From: Linum tenue
Lineage: Eukaryota; Streptophyta; Magnoliopsida; Malpighiales; Linaceae
DNA: 64,000 bases
Assembly: GCA_946122785.1 (NCBI GenBank)
Contig: CAMGYJ010000006.1
Coordinates: 1,798,001 to 1,862,000, forward strand
Direction of reading: 5' to 3'
Below, piece by piece: positions 10,301 to 19,473 of this stretch; positions within the stretch are counted from its first letter, which is position 1, and every line of letters starts with the position of its first letter. The notes beneath the pieces are model-generated. The model was given only the letters and a program-made list of their open reading frames with translations. It was not told the DNA's origin and did not search any database. The position numbers were made by a program, and so were the translations under genes.

Positions 10301-13300
10301 CTTATTGTGCAATTTGGAGTAGGTACTAAGAGTTCGTGCTCGTGCACATCTTATCATTATTACACAATTAAGCGGTTTATGTGTTTACATGACTAAACCA
10401 ATCAAAGAAACACAAGTCTATCAACATTACAAGACATTTGGAGTGCAAATCCACCTTATTGTGCAATTTGGCGTCGGTACTAAGAGTTCTGACTCGTGCA
10501 CATCTTGTCATTATGACACAATTAAGCGGTTTATGTGTTTATATGACTAAACCAATCATTGAATCACATGTCCATCAACATTACAAGACATTTGGAGTGG
10601 AAATCCACCTTATTGTGCAATTTGGAGTAGGTACTAAGAGTTCGTGCTCGTGCACATCTTATCATTATTACACAATTAAGCGGTTTATGTGTTTACATGA
10701 CTAAACCAATCAAAGAATCACAAGTCTATCAACATTACAAGACATTTGGAGTGCAAATCCTCCTTGATGTGCAATTTGGGGTCGGTAATAAGAGTTCGTA
10801 CTCATGCACATCTTGTCATTATGACACAATTAAGCGGTTTATGTGTTTATATGACTAAACCAATCATTGAATCACAAGTCTATCAACATTACAAGATATT
10901 TGGAGTGCAAATCCACCTTATTGCGCAATTTAGAGTCGGTACTAAGAGTTCGTACTCGTGCACATCTTGTCATTATGACACAATTAAACGGTTTATGTGT
11001 TTATATGACTAAACCAATCATTGAATCACATGTCCATCAACATTACAAGCATTTGGAGAGCAAATCCACCTTATTGTGCAATTTGGAGTCGGTACTAAGA
11101 GTTCGTACTCGTGCACATCTTGTCATTATGACACAATTAAGGGCTTTATGTGTTTATATGACTAAACCAATCATTGAATCACATGTCCATCAACATTACA
11201 AGACATTTGGAGTGGAAATCCACCTTATTGTGCAATTTGGCGTCGGTACTAAGAGTTCGGACTCGTGCACATCTTGTCATTATGACACAATTAAGCGGTT
11301 TATGTGTTTATATGACTAAACCAATAATTGAATCACATTTCCATCAACATTACAAGACATTTGGAGTGCAAATCCACCTTATTGTGCAATTTGGGGTCGG
11401 TAATAAGAGTTAATACTCATGCACATCTTGTCATTATGACACAATTAAGCGGTTTATGTGTTTATATGACTAAACCAATCATTGAATCACAAGTCTATCA
11501 ACATTACAAGATATTTGGAGTGCAAATCCACCTTATTGCGCAATTTAGAGTCGGTACTAAGAGTTCGTACTCGTGCACATCTTGTCATTATGACACAATT
11601 AAACGGTTTATGTGTTTATATGACTAAACCAATCATTGAATCACATGTCCATCAACATTACAAGCATTTGGAGAGCAAATCCACCTTATTGTGCAATTTG
11701 GAGTCGGTACTAAGAGTTCGTACTCGTGCACATCTTGTCATTATGACACAATTAAGGGCTTTATGTGTTTATATGACTAAACCAATCATTGAATCACATG
11801 TCCATCAACATTACAAGACATTTGGAGTGGAAATCCACCTTATTGTGCAATTTGGCGTCGGTACTAAGAGTTCGGACTCGTGCACATCTTGTCAATATGA
11901 CACAATTAAGCGGTTTATGTGTTTATATGACTAAACCAATCATTGAATCACATTTCCATCAACATTACAAGACATTTGGAGTGCAAATCCACCTTATTGT
12001 GCAATTTGGCGTCGGTACTAAGAGTTCTGACTCGTGCACATCTTATCATTATGAAACAGTTTATGTGTTTATATGACTAAACCAATCATTGAATCACATG
12101 TCCATCAACATTACAAGACATTTGGAGTGGAAATCCACCTTATTGTGCAATTTGGAGTAGGTACTAAGAGTTCGTGCTCGTGCACATCTTATCATTATTA
12201 CACAATTAAGCGGTTTATGTGTTTACATGACTAAACCAATCAAAGAAACACAAGTCTATCAACATTACAAGACATTTGGAGTGCAAATCCACCTTATTGT
12301 GCAATTTGGCGTCGGTACTAAGAGTTCTGACTCGTGCACATCTTGTCATTATGACACAATTAAGCGGTTTATGTGTTTATATGACTAAACCAATCATTGA
12401 ATCACATGTCCATCAACACTACAAGACATTTGGAGTGGAAATCCACCTTATTGTGCAATTTGGAGTAGGTACTAAGAGTTCGTGCTCGTGCACATCTTAT
12501 CATTATTACACAATTAAGCGGTTTATGTGTTTACATGACTAAACCAATCAAAGAAACACAAGTCTATCAACATTACAAGACATTTGGAGTGCAAATCCAC
12601 CTTAATGTGCAATTTGGGGTCGGTAATAAGAGTTCGTACTCATGCACATCTTGTCATTATGACACAATTAAGCGGTTTATGTGTTTATATGACTAAACCA
12701 ATCATTGAATCACAAGTCTATCAACATTACAAGATATTTGGAGTGCAAATCCACCTTATTGCGCAATTTAGAGTCGGTACTAAGAGTTCGTACTCGTGCA
12801 CATCTTGTCATTATGACACAGTTAAACGGTTTATGTGTTTATATGACTAAACCAATCATTGAATCACATGTCCATCAACATTACAAGCATTTGGAGAGCA
12901 AATCCACCTTATTGTGCAATTTGGAGTCGGTACTAAGAGTTCGTACTCGTGCACATCTTGTCATTATGACACAATTAAGGGCTTTATGTGTTTATATGAC
13001 TAAACCAATCATTGAATCACATGTCCATCAACATTACAAGACATTTGGAGTGGAAATCCACCTTATTGTGCAATTTGGCGTCGGTACTAAGAGTTCGGAC
13101 TCGTGCACATCTTGTCATTATGACACAATTAAGCGGTTTATGTGTTTATATGACTAAACCAATCATTGAATCACATTTCCATCAACATTAAAAGACATTT
13201 GGAGTGCAAATCCACCTTATTGTGCAATTTGGCGTCGGTACTAAGAGTTCTGACTCGTGCACATCTTATCATTATGAAACAGTTTATGTGTTTATATGAC

Positions 13301-15944
13301 TAAACCAATCATTGAATCACATGTCCATCAACATTACAAGACATTTGGAGTGGAAATCCACCTTATTGTGCAATTTGGAGTAGGTACTAAGAGTTCGTGC
13401 TCGTGCACATCTTATCATTATTACACAATTAAGCGGTTTATGTGTTTACATGACTAAACCAATCAAAGAAACACAAGTCTATCAACATTACAAGACATTT
13501 GGAGTGCAAATCCACCTTATTGTGCAATTTGGCGTCGGTACTAAGAGTTCTGACTCGTGCACATCTTGTCATTATGACACAATTAAGCGGTTTATGTGTT
13601 TATATGACTAAACCAATCATTGAATCACATGTCCATCAACACTACAAGACATTTGGAGTGGAAATCCACCTTATTGTGCAATTTGGAGTAGGTACTAAGA
13701 GTTCGTGCTCGTGCACATCTTATCATTATTACACAATTAAGCGGTTTATGTGTTTACATGACTAAACCAATCAAAGAAACACAAGTCTATCAACATTACA
13801 AGACATTTGGAGTGCAAATCCACCTTAATGTGCAATTTGGGGTCGGTAATAAGAGTTCGTACTCATGCACATCTTGTCATTATGACACAATTAAGCGGTT
13901 TATGTGTTTATATGACTAAACCAATCATTGAATCACAAGTCTATCAACATTACAAGATATTTGGAGTGCAAATCCACCTTATTGCGCAATTTAGAGTCGG
14001 TACTAAGAGTTCGTACTCGTGCACATCTTGTCATTATGACACAATTAAACGGTTTATGTGTTTATATGACTAAACCAATCATTGAATCACATGTCCATCA
14101 ACATTACAAGCATTTGGAGAGCAAATCCACCTTATTGTGCAATTTGGAGTCGGTACTAAGAGTTCGTACTCGTGCACATCTTGTCATTATGACACAATTA
14201 AGGGCTTTATGTGTTTATATGACTAAACCAATCATTGAATCACATGTCCATCAACATTACAAGACATTTGGAGTGGAAATCCACCTTATTGTGCAATTTG
14301 GCGTCGGTACTAAGAGTTCGGACTCGTGCACATCTTGTCAATATGACACAATTAAGCGGTTTATGTGTTTATATGACTAAACCAATAATTGAATCACATT
14401 TCCATCAACATTACAAGACATTTGGAGTGCAAATCCACCTTATTGTGCAATTTGGCGTCGGTACTAAGAGTTCTGACTCGTGCACATCTTATCATTATGA
14501 AACAGTTTATGTGTTTATATGACTAAACCAATCATTGAATCACATGTCCATCAACATTACAAGACATTTGGAGTGGAAATCCACCTTATTGTGCAATTTG
14601 GAGTAGGTACTAAGAGTTCGTGCTCGTGCACATCTTATCATTATTACACAATTAAGCGGTTTATGTGTTTACATGACTAAACCAATCAAAGAAACACAAG
14701 TCTATCAACATTACAAGACATTTGGAGTGCAAATCCACCTTATTGTGCAATTTGGCGTCGGTACTAAGAGTTCTGACTCGTGCACATCTTGTCATTATGA
14801 CACAATTAAGCGGTTTATGTGTTTATATGACTAAACCAATCATTGAATCACATGTCCATCAACACTACAAGACATTTGGAGTGGAAATCCACCTTATTGT
14901 GCAATTTGGAGTAGGTACTAAGAGTTCGTGCTCGTGCACATCTTATCATTATTACACAATTAAGCGGTTTATGTGTTTACATGACTAAACCAATCAAAGA
15001 AACACAAGTCTATCAACATTACAAGACATTTGGAGTGCAAATCCACCTTAATGTGCAATTTGGGGTCGGTAATAAGAGTTCGTACTCATGCACATCTTGT
15101 CATTATGACACAATTAAGCGGTTTATGTGTTTATATGACTAAACCAATCATTGAATCACAAGTCTATCAACATTACAAGATATTTGGAGTGCAAATCCAC
15201 CTTATTGCGCAATTTAGAGTCGGTACTAAGAGTTCGTACTCGTGCACATCTTGTCATTATGACACAATTAAACGGTTTATGTGTTTATATGACTAAACCA
15301 ATCATTGAATCACATGTCCATCAACATTACAAGCATTTGGAGAGCAAATCCACCTTATTGTGCAATTTGGAGTCGGTACTAAGAGTTCGTACTCGTGCAC
15401 ATCTTGTCATTATGACACAATTAAGGGCTTTATGTGTTTATATGACTAAACCAATCATTGAATCACATGTCCATCAACATTACAAGACATTTGGAGTGGA
15501 AATCCACCTTATTGTGCAATTTGGCGTCGGTACTAAGAGTTCGGACTCGTGCACATCTTGTCATTATGACACAATTAAGCGGTTTATGTGTTTATATGAC
15601 TAAACCAATAATTGAATCACATTTCCATCAACATTACAAGACATTTGGAGTGCAAATCCACCTTATTGTGCAATTTGGCGTCGGTACTAAGAGTTCTGAC
15701 TCGTGCACATCTTATCATTATGAAACAGTTTATGTGTTTATATGACTAAACCAATCATTGAATCACATGTCCATCAACATTACAAGACATTTGGAGTGGA
15801 AATCCACCTTATTGTGCAATTTGGAGTAGGTACTAAGAGTTCGTGCTCGTGCACATCTTATCATTATTACACAATTAAGCGGTTTATGTGTTTACATGAC
15901 TAAACCAATCAAAGAAACACAAGTCTATCAACATTACAAGACAT
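7377..15944 (+). repeat. Higher-order satellite repeat: 1223-bp 8-mer and 1838-bp 12-mer
   Basis: One monomer variant (TTGGCGTCGGTACTAAGAGT followed by TCTGAC) recurs at 7377, 9215, 10438, 12276, 13499 and 14722, giving unit lengths of 1838, 1223, 1838, 1223 and 1223 bp. The 1223-bp unit equals eight monomers (1232) minus nine bases. Eight are lost in a monomer reading TATGAAACAGTTTATG, and one is lost where AAGACATTTGG has become AAGCATTTGG. The 1838-bp unit adds 615 bp, four monomers with a second copy of the 1-bp deletion, as a local duplication (7806 onward against 8421 onward). Corresponding units look almost identical across the block, while neighbouring monomers within a unit clearly differ. 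The order breaks just after 15944, where two monomers are skipped. The unit start is arbitrary. Confidence 0.9.
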
Positions 15945-16958
15945 TTGGAGTGCAAATCCACCTTAATGTGCAATTTGGGGTCGGTAATAAGAGTTCGTAC
16001 TCATGCACATCTTGTCATTATGACATAATTAAGCGGTTTATGTGTTTATATGACTAAACCAATCATTGAATCACATGTCCATCAACATTACAAGCATTTG
16101 GAGAGCAAATCCACCTTATTGTGCAATTTGGAGTCGGTACTAAGAGTTCGTACTCGTGCACATCTTGTCATTATGACACAATTAAGCGCTTTATGTGTTT
16201 ATATGACTAAACCAATCAGTCAATCACAAGTCTATCAACATTACAAGACATTTGGCGTGAAAATCCACCTTATTGCGCAATTTGGAGTCGGTACTAAGAG
16301 TTCGTACTCGTGCACATCTTGTCATAATGACACAATTAAGCGGTTTATGTGTTTATATGACTAAACCAATCATTGAATCACATGTCCATCAACATTACAA
16401 GACATTTGGAGAGCAAATCCACCTTATTGTGCAATTTGGAGTCGGTACTAAGAGTTCGTACTCGTGCACATCTTGTCATTATGACACAATTAAGCGCTTT
16501 ATGTGTTTATATGACTAAACCAATCATTGAATCACAAGTCTATAAACATTACAAGACATTTGGAGTCCAAATCCACCTTATTGCGCAATTTGGAGTCGGT
16601 ACTAAGAGTTCGTACTCGTGCACATCTTGTCATTATGACACAATTAAGCGCTTTATGTGTTTATATGACTAAACCAATCATTGAATCACAAGTCTATCAA
16701 CATTACAAGACATTTGGAGTGAAAATCCACCTTATTGCGCAATTTGGAGTCGGTACTAAGAGTTCGTACTCGTGCACATCTTGTCATAATGACACAATTA
16801 AGCGGTTTATGTGTTTATATGACTAAACCAATCATTGAATCACATGTCCATCAACATTACAAGACATTTGGAGTGAAAATCCACCTTATTGCGCAATTTG
16901 GAGTCGGTACTAAGAGTTCATACTCGTGCACATCTTGTCATAATGACACAATTAAGCG

Positions 16959-16963
16959 GTTTA
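16959..16963 (+). repeat. Target-site duplication of element A, left copy (GTTTA)
   Basis: GTTTA here is repeated directly after the right LTR at 19474-19478. Both lie at the same place in the satellite monomer (AAGCG|GTTTA|TGTG), so removing the element and one copy restores a normal monomer. Confidence 0.95.
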
Positions 16964-17754
16964 TGATGCGATATCGACTAGCGCGATATTCAATTTTCGT
17001 GGTCCCAAAATGAAGGTTCGAATTCAACGATTTAAGGATCAATTGGGAGCATTCTTGAAGGATAAAATGGAGAATGCAATAAGGATCCGGCCTACAACAT
17101 TTCTTGGAGCCCAAAAATGTCCATCTTTGCTGCCCAAAGTCATCCAAATGTGAAAAGGACAAGGAAAGAGATTGCTTAACCACTAAGGAGCTTCCTTAAG
17201 CATTAAAAACGTGTTTGGAGATTACTTAGCTGGTAAGGAGATTCCTTTGGTCATAAAAACGAGTTATAGTCCTTATTTAAGTAGTATTATGTTTCCTAGT
17301 TAGTTTGGGATTTGTTTTCCTATTCCTTTTAGGTTAGTTTTATGTTTTTGTGACCTCTATAAATAGAGGATGTAAGAGCTACGAATTTTGTACCCAAGAT
17401 TTCAGATATCAATTACATTGAGTGTTTACTCGAGTTCCTTTGTGAACGTTTTTGCTTAATCTCTCCTTTGAGGATTCGGGAGAATTGAGTGGTCTCTTAT
17501 CAACTAGAGAACGCATCTAGTTGTGGCGAGCATCGACGATATCGATTGGCCTCTTCCACGGGTTCGAGATTGTTTGGAAGGTTTCATATACCTTCTGGCC
17601 CTTCTCACGAGTTCGGATTTGTTTGATCGATTCCGCAAGTATCTTTACTTTCGTGCTATTCAAGAAAGGCGAAAACCCAAAAAAAGAGTTCGACGTTGTG
17701 CAATTCTGATTTTTGGTCTGAATTTGGGAGGATTCTCGAATTAGGATAATATCA
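16964..17754 (+). repeat. Left LTR of element A
   Basis: 791 bp, TG...CA ends. TATAAATA at 17358-17365 is the probable core promoter. Transcription would then start near 17390, placing the hairpin at 17501-17523 and the direct repeat at 17540-17634 in the transcribed R/U5 part. Confidence 0.93.
17501..17634 (+). promoter_or_regulatory. Conserved leader module of element A: hairpin plus direct repeat
   Basis: CAACTAGA (17501-17508) pairs perfectly with TCTAGTTG (17516-17523) across a 7-nt loop. After GTGGCGAGC comes an imperfect tandem pair, 17540-17585 and 17586-17634. Each half has a pyrimidine-rich CTTCTCACGAG-like middle and ends in a TTGTTTG...TTC pattern. The same module sits in the right LTR at about 19220-19353 and, diverged, in elements B and C. 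Being in the transcribed leader, it is more likely an RNA signal (packaging, dimerisation, translation or 3'-end formation) than a promoter part; this is inference. Confidence 0.7.
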
Positions 17755-17756
17755 AG

Positions 17757-17773
17757 TGGTATCAGGAGCCCGG
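17757..17773 (+). promoter_or_regulatory. Primer-binding site of element A (initiator tRNA-Met)
   Basis: TGGTATCAGGAGCC begins two bases after the LTR end. It is complementary to the 3' end of plant initiator tRNA-Met (TGGTATCAGAGCC) except for one extra G. The extra base would bulge in the primer duplex. Confidence 0.85.
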
Positions 17774-17906
17774 TTCAAACGCAGCGGAGTAGACAAAGAT
17801 TCTTGGAGTTCTTGGTAGTTCGAGAACGTTCTTGAGAGTTTCTTGTGCGGTAAGGAAGGTATCTTGAAGACAAAGCATTCGTGGGGTTCTTCTTTAGCAA
17901 GAAACC

Positions 17907-18872
17907 ATGGCGGAACAAGCACAAGACGTGGCGGCAATATTACGACACATCAGCGCGCAAATAGAAGCTTATCGTCAAGGGCAAGCACAAATAAATGCGA
18001 GCCTTACTCAATTGGCAATTTCATGGGGAATTAGTGCGTCAGCTGTGATAATCCAACCAGAAGCTCCATTGAAGATAGGGAATCCAAATCCAGAGCAAGA
18101 GCATTCTTTTGAGGCTACCATAGAGACACAAGAGACAAGTCCAGAAGTCTTTGACATCGAGATTCAAGCATATCAGGTAGAAGATATTCAAAGCCAAACG
18201 ACAATACAACATCAAGACGAGGAGTATATAGAAATATCGCCTATGGAAGGTCCACTTTTGGATACTTCTTGTGAAGAGTATGAAGATTTCGATGAAGAAG
18301 AAGCGATAGAAGATATTTTTGTTAGTGTTCCAGATTTGAGTGCACCTAAGGAATCAGAATTTCATGGAGAAGATGAAGTCATGAAAGTCATGGAGCATTT
18401 ACCAATTGTTCCAGAAGTTGCTCATATTGATTTTGTGATTGGAGATACTATTTCCAAAGAGGAAGCCCGACTAGAGAATCGACGAGAAGTTCAGAGCTAC
18501 ATGGAGGGTTTTCATCGCAATGGTGTCTCTACAATTCGTGGACGAATTGTTCTTAAGAAGGGGGGAATGATACAATCCTCACTACCAAGACAATTTAATT
18601 CAAAGGCCAAGAAGAGTGGTGCTGATAGAGGATCAAGATTCTATAAAGATTCGAGGTCGAATCTTCTTCAAGAGAGAGGGAATGATGCGATATCGACTAG
18701 CGCGATATTCAATTCTCGTGGTTCCAAAATGAAGGTTCGAATTCAACGATTTAAGGATCAATTGGGAGCATTCTTGATGGATAAAATGGAGAATGCAATA
18801 AGGATCCGGCCTACAACATTTCTTGGAGCCCAAAAATGTCCATCTTTGCTGCCCAAAGTCATCCAAATGTGA
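17907..18872 (+). CDS. Acidic gag-like open frame of element A, running into the right LTR
   Basis: 321 codons from an ATG at 17907 in the context ACCATGG, about 150 bp after the primer-binding site. Residues 1-45 (MAEQAQDVAAILRHISAQIE onward) are predicted helical and resemble the coiled-coil start of the gag in element C (AALEAIRNQLENIARAQEEQ). Residues about 60-195 are strongly acidic, rich in Glu and Asp. Residues about 196-258 are basic (GRIVLKKGG, then KAKKSGADRGSR). The last 62 or so residues are coded by the right LTR, whose boundary is fixed by the target duplication, so this tail may be accidental. There is no CCHC zinc knuckle and no enzyme domain. It may be the amino end of a gag joined to a small downstream remainder after internal deletion. 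Whether it is translated or helps packaging is unknown. Confidence 0.6.
   Translation: MAEQAQDVAAILRHISAQIEAYRQGQAQINASLTQLAISWGISASAVIIQPEAPLKIGNPNPEQEHSFEATIETQETSPEVFDIEIQAYQVEDIQSQTTIQHQDEEYIEISPMEGPLLDTSCEEYEDFDEEEAIEDIFVSVPDLSAPKESEFHGEDEVMKVMEHLPIVPEVAHIDFVIGDTISKEEARLENRREVQSYMEGFHRNGVSTIRGRIVLKKGGMIQSSLPRQFNSKAKKSGADRGSRFYKDSRSNLLQERGNDAISTSAIFNSRGSKMKVRIQRFKDQLGAFLMDKMENAIRIRPTTFLGAQKCPSLLPKVIQM
18670..18682 (+). promoter_or_regulatory. Polypurine tract of element A
   Basis: AAGAGAGAGGGAA is entirely purine and abuts the TG of the right LTR at 18683. This is the expected plus-strand priming site. Confidence 0.9.
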
Positions 18873-19473
18873 AAAGGACAAGGAAAGAGATTGCTTAACC
18901 ACTAAGGAGCTTCCTTAAGCATTAAAAACGTGTTTGGAGATTACTTAGCTGGTAAGGAGCTTCCTTTGGTCATAAAAACGAGTTATAGTCCTTATTTAAG
19001 TAGTATTGTGTTTCCTAGTTAGTTTGGGATTTGTTTTCCTATTCCTTTTAGGTTAGTTTTATGTTTTTGTGACCTCTATAAATAGAGGATGTAAGAGCTA
19101 CGAATTTTGTACCCAAGATTTCAGATATCAATTACATTGAGTGTTTACTCGAGTTCCTTTGTGAACGTTTTTGCTTAATCTCTCCTTTGAGGATTCGGGA
19201 GAATTGAGTGGTCTCTTATCAACTAGAGAACGCGTCTAGTTGTGGCGAGCATCGACGATATCGATTGGCCTCTTCCACGGGTTCGAGATTGTTTGGAAGG
19301 TTTCATATACCTTCTGGCCATTCTCACGAGTTCGGATTTGTTTGATCGATTCCGCAAGTATCTTTACTTTCGTGCTATTCAAGAAAGGCGAAAACCCAAA
19401 AAAAGAGTTCGACGTTGTGCAATTCTGATTTTTGGTCTGAATTTGGGAGGATTCTCGAATTAGGATCATATCA
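18683..19473 (+). repeat. Right LTR of element A
   Basis: 791 bp, the same length as the left LTR, with about eight base substitutions and no indel by eye. TATAAATA is at 19077-19084. It is followed directly by GTTTA and normal satellite sequence. Confidence 0.93.

Larger units (their letters stand above)
5171..16963 (+). repeat. 154-bp tandem satellite, block 1 (about 77 monomers)
   Basis: Head-to-tail monomers, usually exactly 154 bp, all in one orientation. Landmarks in order from an arbitrary start are GACTAAACCAATCATTGAAT, then TCAACATTACAAGACATTTG, then the GTGGAAATCCAC or GTGCAAATCCAC variant, then CAATTTGGAGTCGGTACTAA, then GTGCACATCTTGTCATTATG, then ACACAATTAAGCGGTTTATG. Monomers fall into recurring sequence types, for example CATGTCCATC against AAGTCTATC, and GTGCAATTTGG against GCGCAATTTGG. 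The first kilobase alternates two types as a 308-bp dimer. From about 6.4 kb the types assemble into larger units (next entry). Indels are rare in this block. The family is non-coding: 154 is not divisible by three, and the overlapping short frames simply recur. Confidence 0.97.
16964..19473 (+). mobile_element. Element A: compact non-autonomous LTR retrotransposon inserted in the satellite
   Basis: A complete 2510-bp element: left LTR 16964-17754, internal region 17755-18682, right LTR 18683-19473. Both LTRs are 791 bp, start TGATGCG and end in ATCA. A primer-binding site follows the left LTR, a purine tract precedes the right LTR, and GTTTA is duplicated on both sides. The internal region is only 928 bp and has no protease, reverse transcriptase or integrase, so the element must borrow enzymes. 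Its R/U5 sequence is clearly related to that of elements B and C, making a Ty3/gypsy relative of those the likely helper. By eye the LTRs differ at about eight positions, all substitutions (about 1%), so the insertion is recent and younger than the satellite monomers around it. Confidence 0.93.

Noticed and set aside
5171..16963. Regularly spaced repeats as a possible CRISPR-like array
   Set aside because: The whole 154-bp unit is repeated with no unique spacers, in a plant genome context. It is an ordinary tandem satellite.
16938..17183. Minus-strand open frames in both LTRs of element A (16938-17183 and 18633-18902) with shared translation
   Set aside because: Both are copies of the same LTR sequence, so the agreement follows from the duplication. 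No known domain and no promoter on that strand.
17521..17744. Short plus-strand frames starting at 17521 and 17523 and repeated at 19240 and 19242
   Set aside because: They lie in the R/U5 leader of element A, overlap each other in different frames, and are better explained by the hairpin and direct-repeat module.
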